From: Devosia algicola
Lineage (GTDB): Bacteria > Pseudomonadota > Alphaproteobacteria > Rhizobiales > Devosiaceae
Reading direction: 5' to 3'
NCBI RefSeq assembly: GCF_028816455.1
Contig: NZ_CP118246.1
Span: 1,054,001 to 1,118,000, forward strand
Length of the DNA: 64,000 nt
In this document: positions 1 to 9,879 of the stretch, piece after piece
Layout: every line of letters begins with the position of its first letter
Position numbering within the stretch: the first letter of the stretch is position 1
Position numbers and translations under genes: made by a program
The notes under the pieces: generated by a model
What the model was told of the DNA's origin: nothing
Database searches by the model: none
What the model saw: the letters and a program-made list of their open reading frames with translations, nothing else

Positions 1-1
1 C

Positions 2-1150
2 GAAGAGCACTTCGCCGCCGACCACTATCCAACGCGTTCCCTTGCGGCCGACAAGACCGCAACCCGGTTCAATGTCGATGCAATGGAATTCAAGCGATCG
101 CGGCACATGATCTCGACGATGTCGATGAAGGATGAGCGCGACTACCCGCTCAGCCGATGCTTCCAATCCGCGTTTCGGTTTCTGGACAACAACCACACCG
201 CAAACGATTGGTTTTTGCAACTTGAATGCTTTGACCCGCACGAACCGTTTGACGCGCCAGCGCGCTTCAGGGACGCGTTTCCAACAGCGTATGTCGGCAA
301 GACAAGGGATTGGCCCCATTACCAGAAGGTAACCGATTCAGACCCGGAAATCGCCGAAAACCGCAGCAATTACGCCGCGCTCCTTACCATGTGCGACGCC
401 TATTTTGGACAACTTCTAGACTATTTTGACGCGCACGATCTGTGGAAGGACACCTGCCTTATCCTCTCGACCGACCACGGATTTTTGCTGTCCGAGCACA
501 ATTGGTGGGGCAAGAACTGCATGCCGGCCTATGAAGAAATCAGTCATATCCCGCTGATCATTCATATTCCTAACGGCACGGCAAACGGCAAACACATTCC
601 GGCCCTGAGCCAGACAACGGACCTGATGCCAACCATACTTGAGATGGCTGGGATAGCCATTCCCCCTGAGACGACCGGCCATTCACTTTTGCCACTGATG
701 CAAGGCCAGCAGGATGGGGTGCGCGATGTCGCGGTTTTCGGGGTTTTCGGCGGCCCGCTGGGCGTAACCGATGGACGCTACACCTATTACCTGCCCGCCG
801 ACGCCGACAGTCCTCTGGACATGTACACACTCATGCCAGCGCATCTGCGAAAGCCTTTCGATATTGATGAACTAGCTGGTGCCACACAGGTTCAATCGTT
901 CGACTTTACCAAGGGCGTGCCCCTGCTCAAAGTCAGACTAACCCCGACAAACAGCCAGACCGGTGCCGATGGACTTGACACCGCTGACGCTGAAACCATG
1001 CTTTTTGATCTCGATAACGACCCCGGACAAATGCACCCGGTTCGCCATGAAGAGATCGAACAACGGCTTCTGGCAAGGGCAAGTCGAGAATTTCGACGCC
1101 ATGATACGCCCGAAGAATTCTACGAGCGATACAATCTGGAGACCGCTTGA
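2..1150 (+). CDS. Sulfatase (5'-partial, runs off the left edge)
   Basis: The C-terminal part of an alkaline-phosphatase-fold sulfatase, which hydrolyses sulfate esters. The frame is open from base 2, so the start and the formylglycine-forming Cys/Ser motif lie outside the window; the internal ATG at 83 is not the real start. Visible hallmarks are the DPHEPF stretch (about 235-250), typical of the metal/substrate face, and the STDHG motif (about 467-481) with the following EHNWWGKN. The C-terminal tail holds the usual LFDLDNDPG segment. It is the first gene of a block with a TctCAB transporter 60 bases downstream and two more sulfatases, which suggests uptake and desulfation of one substrate. 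The substrate cannot be inferred. Confidence 0.85.
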   Translation, partial: EEHFAADHYPTRSLAADKTATRFNVDAMEFKRSRHMISTMSMKDERDYPLSRCFQSAFRFLDNNHTANDWFLQLECFDPHEPFDAPARFRDAFPTAYVGKTRDWPHYQKVTDSDPEIAENRSNYAALLTMCDAYFGQLLDYFDAHDLWKDTCLILSTDHGFLLSEHNWWGKNCMPAYEEISHIPLIIHIPNGTANGKHIPALSQTTDLMPTILEMAGIAIPPETTGHSLLPLMQGQQDGVRDVAVFGVFGGPLGVTDGRYTYYLPADADSPLDMYTLMPAHLRKPFDIDELAGATQVQSFDFTKGVPLLKVRLTPTNSQTGADGLDTADAETMLFDLDNDPGQMHPVRHEEIEQRLLARASREFRRHDTPEEFYERYNLETA

Positions 1151-1209
1151 AATCGCCGCGGTTTGAATGGCCGCGGCATCAACTAACAATGAACTACTGG
1201 GAGGATGGA

Positions 1210-2185
1210 ATGAAGAACATACTAATTGCCGCGATGGCAGCAATCATCTTTAGTGCCGGAAGCGTGTCCGCATTCGCCGCCGATTACCCGGAAAAGCCAG
1301 TTCGGGTAATATTCCCCAACAATGCTGGTGGCGGCTACCACACCATGTTGCTGGCCATGCAACCCTATCTGAAAGATGCGTTGCCGGTGCCCATGGTGGT
1401 TCAGGCGATGCCGGGCGCCGGCACTGTTACCGGAGACCGGTTTGTCGCCGAGCAGCCGGCAGATGGCTATACGCTGCTGTTTATCCACGAGGCGGTTTTG
1501 CAGGCTGGCGCCATGGGAACGCTTGGGTTCCCGACGCTTGAAAAACTTCAACCAATTGCCGAAGTGGCGAAAAGTTGCCCGGCGACCTACGCGCGGGCAG
1601 ACGCCCCCTACTCCAATCTCGATGAGCCTTGCCGCCTATGGAAAAGACAACCCAGATATGGTTCGCGCCGGCGCGAATATCGGGGCCCTTAGTCACGTGG
1701 AGATGCTGGCACTTGGCCAGGCGCTGGACTTTGCGCCTCGAATTGTCTCTGCCGGCGGGGGTAGCGGGGTCCGTCAGGCCATTCTCTCGGGTGACGTCGA
1801 TATCGGCGATCAGAACCCTTCAGCGGTTGCCTCACTGGTAAAGGACGGCCAACTCAAGGCACTCGCCTATTACGGCAGTTCGCGCAGTTCATATCTTCCC
1901 GACACGCCCACCATGGCTGAGCAAGGGTATGACACACCCAGCGCCATGTGCAATTCAGGCTATTTCTGGATTCGGCGCGACACCCCCCAGGAGATCAAGG
2001 ACTACTGGACCAACTTGCTCGAGACCCAATTGATGGCGCCAGAAACCAAAGCCCAATTGGAAGAAACTTTGGGGGTAGAAATTCTCTTTGTCGGCGGTGA
2101 CGACATGGATGCGCTGGCCGACAAAATATGGAAAGAACGGGTAGATATCGTTGATACTTTCGGGTTGAAAGTAGAGACGAACTAG
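1210..2185 (+). CDS. Tripartite tricarboxylate transporter, periplasmic binding protein (TctC/Bug family), frameshifted
   Basis: Substrate-binding subunit of a TTT importer. The start at 1210 follows a GGGAGGA ribosome site and gives a clear signal peptide (MKNILIAAMAAIIFSAG, cleavage near AFA) and the family opening YPEKPVRVIFPNNAGGG. The frame breaks at 1627-1628: GATGAGCCTTGCC should be GATGAGCTTGCC, after which LAAYGKDNPDMVRAG and the family C-terminus continue to 2185. The repaired product is about 324 residues, the normal TctC length. TctB and TctA follow at once. The break has the same motif as 18 others in the window, so the gene is probably intact in the cell. The ligand is unknown; Bug proteins bind carboxylates and related small solutes. 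Confidence 0.85.
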
Positions 2186-2210
2186 AGAAATACAGCTCGG
2201 GTATGGCAAT

Positions 2211-2699
2211 ATGCGAAAATCTATAGTTGATATCGCGGCAGGTTTACTATTTCTGATTTTGTCGATCGGGCTATATTTTAGGGCCCTGCAGATCCATAAC
2301 CCGGGCTTTGATCCCCTCGGACCGGCATTCATGCCAGAATTTGCACTCATCCTGATTGCGGGGTGCTCGCTCCTGCTAATGGCACAGGGCCTGCTGGCCC
2401 TGCGACACCCGGCGCCGCCCGGCGCATTGGAGGCCGGACAGCCAACGCGCCTTAAGACGCGTATCCTGGACATGCTCCGTCCATTCGGTGCAATTTTGCT
2501 TTTGGCGCTCTACATATCAATGATTTCGATAAAACTGGCGTCATTTGAAGTTTTGACATTGGTGTATTTTATCGCAACGGGCCTGCTTATTGGCGCGAGA
2601 GGCAATATCTCGATATCCATTCTTTTCGTCGCGTCTATTTTGACTTCATTTTCCGTCGGCTATGTTTTCAAGAACTTGCTCTACGTGAATTTACCATGA
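2211..2699 (+). CDS. TTT transporter small membrane subunit (TctB family)
   Basis: A 162-residue integral membrane protein with four predicted hydrophobic helices (about residues 7-25, 40-60, 88-110 and 120-155) and the TctB-like spacing GFDPLGPAFMPEF after the first helix. It lies between the binding protein and the large TctA permease, the standard tctCBA order, with gaps of 25 and 10 bases, so the three are surely co-transcribed. TctB supports the TctA channel; its sequence is poorly conserved in the family, so the call rests on size, topology and context. Confidence 0.85.
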   Translation: MRKSIVDIAAGLLFLILSIGLYFRALQIHNPGFDPLGPAFMPEFALILIAGCSLLLMAQGLLALRHPAPPGALEAGQPTRLKTRILDMLRPFGAILLLALYISMISIKLASFEVLTLVYFIATGLLIGARGNISISILFVASILTSFSVGYVFKNLLYVNLP

Positions 2700-2709
2700 G
2701 ATTTGGATC

Positions 2710-4215
2710 ATGCTGACACCGTTCCTGGATTCCTTGAGCTATCTGTCGCAACCTTCCTCCATCGGTTGGGTTCTGCTTGGCACATTCCTCGGCATGATTT
2801 TCGGGGCCATCCCAGGTCTCGGCGGTGGGATGCTGATGGCACTGATGTTGCCAATCACCTTCACGATGTTTCACCTGGACGCTCAGATCTTCTTGATCAG
2901 CATCTACGTCGGTGGGGTAAGCGGCGCCCTGGTATCTGCGGTTCTGCTCGGCATTCCCGGCGCCCCTTCGGCCGTGATGACGGCGCTCGACGGCTATGAA
3001 ATGTGCAAGCAGGGGCGCGCCGCTGAAGCACTGTCACTCGGCATCATGGGATCGTTCGTCGGTGGCATGATCTCGTGGGTGGTCCTGGTCGCCCTGTCGA
3101 TTCCTCTGGCCTTTGTCGCGTCCAAATTTCGAAATTTTGACTATTTTGCCTTTGTGATGCTCGGCCTCATTCTCATCGCCTTCACCGGCGGCGGCAATCC
3201 GATCAAGTCCCTGATGTCGGGGCTGTTGGGCATTTTCGTTTCGATGGTGGGTTTTGACAGCGTGTCGGCAAGTAGTCGCTTCACCTTCGGGTTCCACTCG
3301 GTGGCGTCAGGCTTTAGCATCTTGCCGGTGCTCATCGGGGTATTTGCGCTACGTCAGATGCTGAGCGATATCGGCTCGACCCATACCGGCAAGCCTCAGC
3401 AACATGCCGCGATTACAGACATTGTACGCCATCTGTTTCGGGTGTTCAGATATCCGCTGAATATCATTCGCTCATCCCTGATTGGATCATGGATCGGCAT
3501 ACTACCCGGCATCGGCGCGAATATCGGTGCGGTCATCAGCTATTCGGTCGCCCAGACGTTTTCGCGCAATAAGGAAAAATTCGGTCACGGCTCGGAAGAA
3601 GGCGTTGTAGCGTCCGAGACCGGCAACAATGCCACCGTGGGTGGCGCGCTGGTCCCGCTGATTTCACTCGGCATTCCCGGTTCGGGCCAGGACGTGATTC
3701 TGATGGCGGCGCTTATTCTTCATCAGGTCGAACCGGGCCCCCTATTGGCCCTTGAACACCCCACGGTTTTTTACGGGATCATATCGGCCTATCTGTTCGC
3801 CAATATCGCGATGCTGATCCTGATGGTCGTGTCGATCCCGATGCTCACCCGTGTCATCAGTGCCCCACTCTACGTGCTGGCGCCCGTGGTACTGATGTTT
3901 TGTGTTGTGGGTGTCGTTGCAACAAACAACCGTATCGAAGATGCATGGATAATGTTCGCATTTGGCTTGTTCGGGTTCCTGATGAGCTATCTGCGGTTTC
4001 CACTCTCACCCTTTGTTATCGGATTTGTACTTGGCCCCCTCGCCGAGGAGCGGATTCGGGCGGCGTTGATGAGTTCAAACGGTGACTTCACACCGCTATT
4101 TACGCGGCCGGTTTCAGGCACGGCGATTGCCGCCTGTGTGGCATTTGCGCTGTGGCCACTCGGAAAGGCGCTCTACCAGGCGCTGCGTCGGGCACGATCC
4201 AAGCCTGCCGAATAG
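2710..4215 (+). CDS. TTT transporter large permease (TctA family)
   Basis: A 501-residue permease with about 12 membrane helices, the normal size for TctA. It carries the two family signature repeats: GAIPGLGGGMLMALMLP near residues 32-48 followed by LLGIPGAPSAVMTALDGYEM (about 78-97), and in the second half LPGIGANIGAVISY and LGIPGSGQDVILMAAL. It couples solute entry to an ion gradient using the TctC-delivered substrate. It is the last transporter gene; a sulfatase starts 37 bases later on the same strand, so transport and desulfation are probably one transcription unit. The GAGCT copy at 2736-2740 is intact here, unlike in many other genes. Confidence 0.93.
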   Translation: MLTPFLDSLSYLSQPSSIGWVLLGTFLGMIFGAIPGLGGGMLMALMLPITFTMFHLDAQIFLISIYVGGVSGALVSAVLLGIPGAPSAVMTALDGYEMCKQGRAAEALSLGIMGSFVGGMISWVVLVALSIPLAFVASKFRNFDYFAFVMLGLILIAFTGGGNPIKSLMSGLLGIFVSMVGFDSVSASSRFTFGFHSVASGFSILPVLIGVFALRQMLSDIGSTHTGKPQQHAAITDIVRHLFRVFRYPLNIIRSSLIGSWIGILPGIGANIGAVISYSVAQTFSRNKEKFGHGSEEGVVASETGNNATVGGALVPLISLGIPGSGQDVILMAALILHQVEPGPLLALEHPTVFYGIISAYLFANIAMLILMVVSIPMLTRVISAPLYVLAPVVLMFCVVGVVATNNRIEDAWIMFAFGLFGFLMSYLRFPLSPFVIGFVLGPLAEERIRAALMSSNGDFTPLFTRPVSGTAIAACVAFALWPLGKALYQALRRARSKPAE

Positions 4216-4252
4216 CCTATGACCAGACAGACAAGAAAGACTGGATAGAGCA

Positions 4253-5836
4253 ATGGTCCAACCCAATATTCTGTTCATATTGAGCGACGAACACAATTTT
4301 CGATTCATGGGGCATACGCCCGACGGATTGGGCGGCGAGAAGGTTTCGACGCCGAATCTGGATCATCTTGCGAGCCAGGCCGCAGTGTTCGAGAACACCT
4401 ATTGCCCCGTGCCGCTTTGTGTTCCCTCGCGCATTGCCATGATGACGGGTTTGGAGGCGCAGCAATCGGGTGCCATCAACAATTACTCGATCCTGGACCC
4501 CGAGTCTCGACACCTTGCCCAAAATGCTTGCCCGACTTGGCTATGAAACAGCATTGGTTGGCAAAATGCACTTCGGTGGCAATCTTCAGTTTCACGGCTT
4601 CCAGCATCGGCCATACGGCGACTTGATGGGAACCGCCTCGCACCAATATGAGGATAAGCTTTGGGAGCGTCAGTCGGCGGCACAGAGCCGACATGACAAT
4701 GGGCTGGATGCCGAACCAAATATCGGTGACAATCTGCGCGCCCGAACCGAAATTGTTGGGCGTACAAAGATCCCCGAATCGCTGATATGCGACAATATCA
4801 TCGCCGATGAGACCATCGCGCTTTTGCGCAATCATGTGAAAAAAACGCCGGATCGTCCCTGGTTCACCTGCGCATCATTCAGTCGTCCACATTATCCATT
4901 GACGTCGCCATTGCGCTTCAACGACGCCTACTCAAACGAGACAATCAGCAAACCCTATGTGCCCGCCAGCGGCGCCTCCTATGATCATCCCGTCAGCGAC
5001 CTTATTCGAAAAGGCTGGTCAATTTCGGAAATAGGTGCCGAGGAGAATATGCGCGCCCGCGCAGCCTATTTTGCCTGTGTCAGCTATTTTGACGAAATCG
5101 TCGGCGATCTGTTGCTGCGCCTCGATAAATCGGGACTGCTCGAAAATACCATAATCGTCTACGCCAGCGATCATGGCGAAATGGCCGGCGAACTCGGTAC
5201 CTGGTGGAAGAGCGGCTGGTACGAGGGCTGCTGCCGCGTGCCGATGATGATCTCGCTGCCTGAGCACCGCACCGGCGCCCTGCCGGCGGCGACCATCACG
5301 ACGCCAGTATCGACGCTGGACCTTGTCCCGACATTTACCGCAATGGGCGGTGGAACGCCGAATGCGGGGCTGACCGGGACGGATTTGACCGCCGCCATAG
5401 GCGGGGCGACAGTCCTGCCAGACCGCCGCATTTGTTGTGACCACATCAACGCGCGATGGGGAGCTGGTACCGAGTTTAGGGTCGTGCGGTGGCGCAACTG
5501 GAAATATGTTGGATTTCGCGGCTATGACGATCTGCTTTTCGATCTCGACAGCGATCCTTACGAGAGCGTGAATATGATTGGGGCCGCCCCCCGCGATGTG
5601 GAAGAATATCTCCGCGCCAAGGCGTGTGATGATGTCGATTACGACTATATCGACGGGCCTCTCATGGCGCGGCAGGCACAATTGAAGGCCACTTATCCGC
5701 TCAACAAGGGATTGGCCATGCCAAATCAGTTCCTGCTGCCCGGGGGCTGCTGATCGAAGCCGATACCACGCTATATGAACCCCATATACTGACCGACGAT
5801 CCCGGCACATTCTTCGGCGATTGGCCGAAACGCTGA
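4253..5836 (+). CDS. Sulfatase without signal peptide, two frameshifts
   Basis: A cysteine-type sulfatase: it opens with PNILFILSDEHN and carries the activation motif CVPSR at residues 56-60, where the Cys is converted to formylglycine. Later landmarks are VGKMHFGG and YASDHGEMAGELG. No signal peptide is visible, so it should act in the cytoplasm on an imported sulfate ester. The frame breaks twice, both in homopolymers: one C too many in CCCC at 4498-4501 (LDPSLDTLPKMLARLGY is restored by removing it), and one G too few at 5742-5746, which hides a C-terminal tail ending at 5836 (LLIEADTTLYEPHIL). The second repair is less certain. The apparent stop at 5753 is therefore probably false. Confidence 0.82.
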
Positions 5837-5879
5837 CCGGCTGCGCAGCTGACCATTGGCCTTTGGAAGATATTGAGCA

Positions 5880-7283
5880 ATGAGACCCAATATACTGCTG
5901 TTTTTTCCTGACCAGTTGCGCCCCGATTGGGTCGGTCCTGCCAATATTGGCGGGGCAATAACCCCGGCAATAGACAGGTTGATGGCGCATGGAACGACCT
6001 TTCGCAATGCGATTTGCCCGTCCCCGATCTGCGCCCCGTCACGGGCGTGTCTGGCGACGGGGTACGAGTTCGATCGAAGTTCCGTACCGGATAATCGCTA
6101 TAGCGTCGGTCTGGACGAGCCAAATTTTTACCGGCAACTCGCGGCCGCAGGATACGCCGTATTGACCTGCGGCAAGGCTGATCTGTTGAAGGGTGATTTT
6201 GGCTGGGGACAGGATGGGCAGCACGACGACAATGGGCAATCCCGCCTCAAAGCCCTGGGATTTACCGGCGGCCTCGACAGCGGCGGCAAGCATGCCGTCA
6301 TTGTTGCGCACGATCGAGGCAAGGCCGAGCCCTATTTGCATTTCCTGCAGGAACGTGGCCTTGCATCGGCCCATGTTGAAGACTTCGCGGCCCGCACAAA
6401 GAAGCCGGGGGATGCGGCACCGGGCGCCACCTACCTCAATACCGATCCGACCCCCTTACCCGATGATGCCTATCAGGACGGCTGGATCGGGCGGTGCGGC
6501 CATGATCTGATCGAAAATGCCTGTGATCAGACGGCGCCATGGTTCCTGCAAGTCAATTTTGCCGGCCCCCACGAACCGATGGATATTACCCGCACGATGG
6601 CCGCGAGCGTTGCTGACCGGCGCCCACCCATGCCCGCAATGTGGAACGGCGAGGACGCCGCAGTGCATACCGCGATACGCCGTTGCTACACGGCCATGGT
6701 TGAAAATATTGACCGCATCCTGGGCACTTATGTCGACTTGCTTGAAAGCAAGAACCAGCTCGACAACACCATAATCATCTTTGCGAGCGATCATGGCGAG
6801 ATGCTGGGCGATTGCGGGCTATGGGAGAAATCGCTCCCACATCAAAAATCAATCGGCGTGCCACTAATTTTTATGGGTCCGGGGATTGAGAAGGCACGGG
6901 CATCAGACGGTCCCGCATCGATTATCGATCTCCATGCGACCATTCTTGAACTCGCTGAGGCTGATGTACTGGCCGGGGTCGACAGCAGATCAATGTGCGC
7001 AACCCTTGCCGACGCGTCGATAAGATATCGCGATATCGTTTTTTCCGGACTTGGCAAGTGGCGGATAGCATTCGACGGGCGCTACAAACTGGTATCTGGC
7101 TATGTCCACGCCGAAAGTCGCAATCAGTTTGAAGATCCCGCCATCGATCCCAAAACCCTGTCCCATGCGCGGTTGATCGACACACACAATGACCAATGCG
7201 AAACCAGTGATGTGTCCGCGCTCTATCCTGCCATAGCCGCGCGTTTACTCGGGGCACTGAAGCACAACATCATGCGGTCTTGA
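5880..7283 (+). CDS. Sulfatase without signal peptide
   Basis: An intact 467-residue sulfatase. The N-terminus RPNILLFFPDQLRPDW supplies metal-binding residues and CAPSR at 51-55 is the formylglycine motif. GPHEPMD and FASDHGEMLGDCGLWEKS are the mid-protein metal and substrate motifs. As in the preceding sulfatase there is no signal peptide, implying cytoplasmic action. It is the last gene of the transporter-sulfatase block; an IS element follows 116 bases downstream. The two adjacent sulfatases are clearly different paralogues (CVPSRIAM against CAPSRACL), so they may act in turn on one substrate or on different positions. No sulfatase-maturing enzyme is seen in the window. Confidence 0.92.
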   Translation: MRPNILLFFPDQLRPDWVGPANIGGAITPAIDRLMAHGTTFRNAICPSPICAPSRACLATGYEFDRSSVPDNRYSVGLDEPNFYRQLAAAGYAVLTCGKADLLKGDFGWGQDGQHDDNGQSRLKALGFTGGLDSGGKHAVIVAHDRGKAEPYLHFLQERGLASAHVEDFAARTKKPGDAAPGATYLNTDPTPLPDDAYQDGWIGRCGHDLIENACDQTAPWFLQVNFAGPHEPMDITRTMAASVADRRPPMPAMWNGEDAAVHTAIRRCYTAMVENIDRILGTYVDLLESKNQLDNTIIIFASDHGEMLGDCGLWEKSLPHQKSIGVPLIFMGPGIEKARASDGPASIIDLHATILELAEADVLAGVDSRSMCATLADASIRYRDIVFSGLGKWRIAFDGRYKLVSGYVHAESRNQFEDPAIDPKTLSHARLIDTHNDQCETSDVSALYPAIAARLLGALKHNIMRS

Positions 7284-7399
7284 CATCTGCTGTGGTTCAA
7301 GACGGCTATCAGGATGGCGGTTTGGCGGGTGCAAGTTGTCCATGCCCCAGCCAAAACAACCGACAGGGACTCCATCACGCTGGATAGAAGTTGGGGGCA

Positions 7400-7425
7400 T
7401 GAATCGCCCCGAGTTTGTCGGAGAC
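7400..7425 (+). repeat. IS3 element left inverted repeat
   Basis: About 26 bases beginning TGAATCGCCCCGAG and ending GGAGAC. They match the complement of 8695-8721 at most positions, including the outer seven and the inner GGAGAC. Confidence 0.85.
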
Positions 7426-7441
7426 ATCAACTTAAGTAAGG

Positions 7442-7783
7442 ATGGTGGTTATGACGAAAAGCAAAATGGCAAATCGCTACTCGCCCGAGGTCCGCGCACG
7501 AGCGGTCAGGATGGTGTTTGAGCATCAAGGCTCATACGAAACGCAGGCGGGCGCGATTGCGGCCATTGCACCGAAGATCGGCTGTATTCCCCAGACCCTG
7601 CGCGAATGGGTCAAGCAGGCCGAGAAAGACAGCGGTATGCGCGACGGTGTCACGACCGAGGAACGGGATCGGATCAAGGCCCTGGAACGTGAGGTCCGCG
7701 AGTTGCGCCAGGCGAATGAGATCCTGCGCAAGGCGTCAGCTTATTTTGCGCAGGCGGAACTCGACCGCCCACTGAAGCGATGA
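7442..7783 (+). CDS. IS3-family transposase OrfA
   Basis: A 113-residue helix-turn-helix protein that binds the element ends. It shows the OrfA pattern: a basic opening [19 protein letters not shown], the HTH around residues 25-55, then a leucine-zipper-like stretch [20 protein letters not shown] and the family ending [15 protein letters not shown] second ATG at 7451 is an equally good start. Its stop overlaps the OrfB start as ATGA at 7780, in the -1 frame usual for IS3 elements, where OrfAB fusion arises by ribosomal slippage. Confidence 0.9.
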   Translation: MVVMTKSKMANRYSPEVRARAVRMVFEHQGSYETQAGAIAAIAPKIGCIPQTLREWVKQAEKDSGMRDGVTTEERDRIKALEREVRELRQANEILRKASAYFAQAELDRPLKR

Positions 7784-8682
7784 TCGCCTTCATTGAAGAT
7801 CAGCGCGCTGTTTACGGCGTCGAGTCGATCTGCAGAGTCCTGCCGATCGCGCCGTCAACATATTATCATCGTCTGGCGTGCGAAGCCGATCCCTCCAAAG
7901 CCTCCGCACGGCATCGGCGTGACATGGAGTTGCGTCCGGAGGTCAAACGGATCTGGGATGAAAACTATCAGGTCTATGGGGTCCGGCGTGGCATCAGCTA
8001 AAGCGGGAAGGCTATACGCTGGCGCGCTGCACGGTGGAGCGCTTGATGAAACAGATCGGCATCCGTGGTGCCGTGCGTGGAAAGGTGGTCAAGACGACGG
8101 TCCCTGACACGTCAGCGCCCTGTCCGCGTGACAAGGTAAACCGCGTGTTCCGGGCGCCTGCACCGAACCTGCTCTGGGTCAGCGATTTTACCTATGTGTC
8201 CACGTGGCAAGGCTTCATCTATGTGGCCTTTGTCATCGACACATTCGCTGATCGCATCGTCGGATGGCGGGTCTCACGATCGGCCAAAACTGACTTTGTT
8301 CTCGATGCTCTCGAGCAGGCCCTGCATGATCGACGGCCGGTCCAAAAGAGCGGATTGGTTCACCACTCGGATCGCGGCGGGCAATATTTGTCCATTCGAT
8401 ACACCGAGCGTTTGGCCGAAGCAGGCATCGAACCATCGGTCGGCAGCGTCGGGGACTCGTATGATAACGCCCTCGCTGAGACGATTAACGGTCTCTACAA
8501 AACCGAGCCTGGTCCACCGCCAGGGTCCATGGCGCAACATGCAAGATCTGGAAATGGCCACCCTCGGATGGGTCGATTGGTTCAACCACAGACGCCTGCT
8601 TGGCCCCATCGGAAACATCCCGCCAGCAGAGGCTGAAGAGAACTTCTATGCACAGCGCGACGTGCTCGATATGGTCGCGTGA
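7780..8682 (+). pseudogene. IS3-family transposase OrfB, two frameshifts
   Basis: The DDE catalytic subunit. The rve core is clear: LLWVSDFTYVSTWQGF with the first Asp, LVHHSDRGGQY with the second, and DSYDNALAETINGLYK with the Glu. The frame breaks near 7990-7996, where VRR-WHQLKREGY lacks one or four bases, and again at 8508-8509, where GAGCCTGG should be GAGCTGG. After that LVHRQGPWRNMQDLE and NHRRLLGPIGNIPPAEAE follow to the stop at 8680-8682. The second break has the motif seen in other genes and may be a sequencing error; the first may be real decay. Confidence 0.82.
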
Positions 8683-8694
8683 AATGAAGCTAAA

Positions 8695-8721
8695 GGTCTC
8701 CGGTGAAACCGGGACGATTCA
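8695..8721 (-). repeat. IS3 element right inverted repeat
   Basis: Read on the minus strand it begins TGAATCGTCCCGGTTT and ends GGAGACC, matching the left repeat at 7400. It begins 13 bases after the OrfB stop, as expected for an IS3 right end. Confidence 0.83.
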
Positions 8722-8904
8722 AACATCCTCAAACAGCGCAAAAGGATCAAACGCCAGTCCATCCCGCATCGGCGCTCGCAACACCACAAACTCGCCGCCT
8801 AATTTCAACCCAAAGACGAGCCAAACACTCAACTAATCTACGATCCAAGCTGAGCCAAATCATCTGACGACGAACACACTGAACTTCACACGAAGTAGGT
8901 AACA

Positions 8905-9090
8905 ATCTTTGAAACCGCAGCAACAGCCCTTAGAGTTGAAGGCCAGACGTTGTATCGAATACTCAGTGGCAAAGTTGATGTGGATATCAAGGTCAAACTG
9001 GGCGACTGGCAGCGCTATTACAACATCCACAAACTCATTTGTGCCGACGGCGTTAGGACATCTTTCGAAGCTCTCGATGCAAAGCTATAG
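8905..9090 (+). pseudogene. C-terminal remnant of an IS481-type transposase
   Basis: The frame from 8905 to the stop at 9088-9090 contains EGQTLYRILSGKVDVD, then KLGDWQRYYNIHK and SFEALDAKL. This is the layout of the end of IS481-family integrase-core transposases, where a YR-L segment, a W-x-x-YN-x-H motif and a TPYEAL-like end occur in that order. The usual RPHGA after YNxH has become LICADG, and no upstream catalytic core is visible. It is a decayed fragment, and 8722-8904 holds nothing else I can identify. Confidence 0.6.
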
Positions 9091-9135
9091 TCAGCGCTTC
9101 AAATCTCTATCGAACACCCCCACCTTACGCCGGCA

Positions 9136-9868
9136 CTAAGGCTTATCTGCCTCAGGCGTACCATAGCGGCGCCAGAATGCGACCCATCCTGCTTCAAGAT
9201 GTTGCCGCATTGCTAGGCTCGGCGGCGTCGGCGTCTCGGGCGGCGACAGCTTCGTAGATGCGGACATGGGCCTCGTGGCTGGCGGTATCTTCACCAGGTT
9301 CAATCAGCGCGATACGACGCTGTTCGAGCAACCACGTGGACATTGCGTCATGTAAAGCCAGAAAAGCCTGATTATGCATCATAGTTGCCAACACGTAGTG
9401 AAAGGCAACGTCAGTGCGAATGAAGTCTTCGACATTGCCGACAGCGCGCCGGTTGTCATCGAGCGCATCCGCGAACGCCTGCACTTCCTGGTCAGTTGCG
9501 TCGGTTGCGGCATTCCTCACCAAACCAACTTCCATAAACAGTCTGACACGCTGCAATTGTCGCTGACCCTCCGCCCCCGAAAGTATTTGCTGCACGGCGG
9601 GTGTCAGGCCGGTGACGATCCCCTGCACCGTCGGCATTGCCACCCGGGCGGGTGCACCATTGCTGATTTCAAGCAACCCAACGCGCTGCAATGTTATCAG
9701 CGCCTCGCGAATGGCGGGTCTGCCAACACCGAACATTTCCTGTAAGTCCCGTTCCGGTGGTAGCCGGTCGCCTGGCTTGAACTTGCCAGCAAGAATTTCC
9801 TGCTCGAGATGGGCGGCGACCTGCTCGAACAGCTTGCGCCGATTGATCACTACGGGGTCATTCAACAT
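9136..9868 (-). CDS. GntR-family (FadR/FCD type) transcriptional regulator, C-terminus frameshifted
   Basis: A winged-helix repressor with an FCD ligand domain. The DNA-binding part is residues 10-75 (GKFKPGDRLPPERDLQEMFG, then RPAIREALITLQRVGLLE). The helical FCD domain follows with metal-ligand candidates in RTDVAFHYVLA and SHEAHVRIYEA. As it stands the protein ends at 9194 in PSNAATS, which is wrong for the family. Removing one base at 9216-9217 (coding strand GAGCCTAGC to GAGCTAGC) gives AMRQHLEAGWVAFWRRYG and a stop at 9136, a normal FCD ending. It is divergent from the sugar operon at 10057 and probably represses it until the substrate or an intermediate binds. Confidence 0.87.
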
Positions 9869-9879
9869 ATTTTCAACCT

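Larger units (their letters stand above)
7400..8721 (+). mobile_element. IS3-family insertion sequence, 1322 bp, degraded
   Basis: The element is bounded by imperfect inverted repeats of about 26 bases: the left end TGAATCGCCCCGAGTTTGTC and the right end, read on the minus strand, TGAATCGTCCCGGTTTCACC, both followed by GGAGAC. It contains the standard orfA and orfB pair. The flanking triplets (GCA on the left, AAC on the right) do not match, so no target duplication is visible; one side may have been lost or rearranged. OrfB is broken twice as the sequence stands. Confidence 0.88.

Noticed and set aside
1376..1626. Separate coding start for the second half of the tctC-like gene
   Set aside because: The part upstream of 1627 in that frame is out-of-frame shadow sequence; the true protein continues from the first frame.
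8722..8904. Gene between the IS3 element and the IS481-type remnant
   Set aside because: Only short frames without family likeness or ribosome sites are present.
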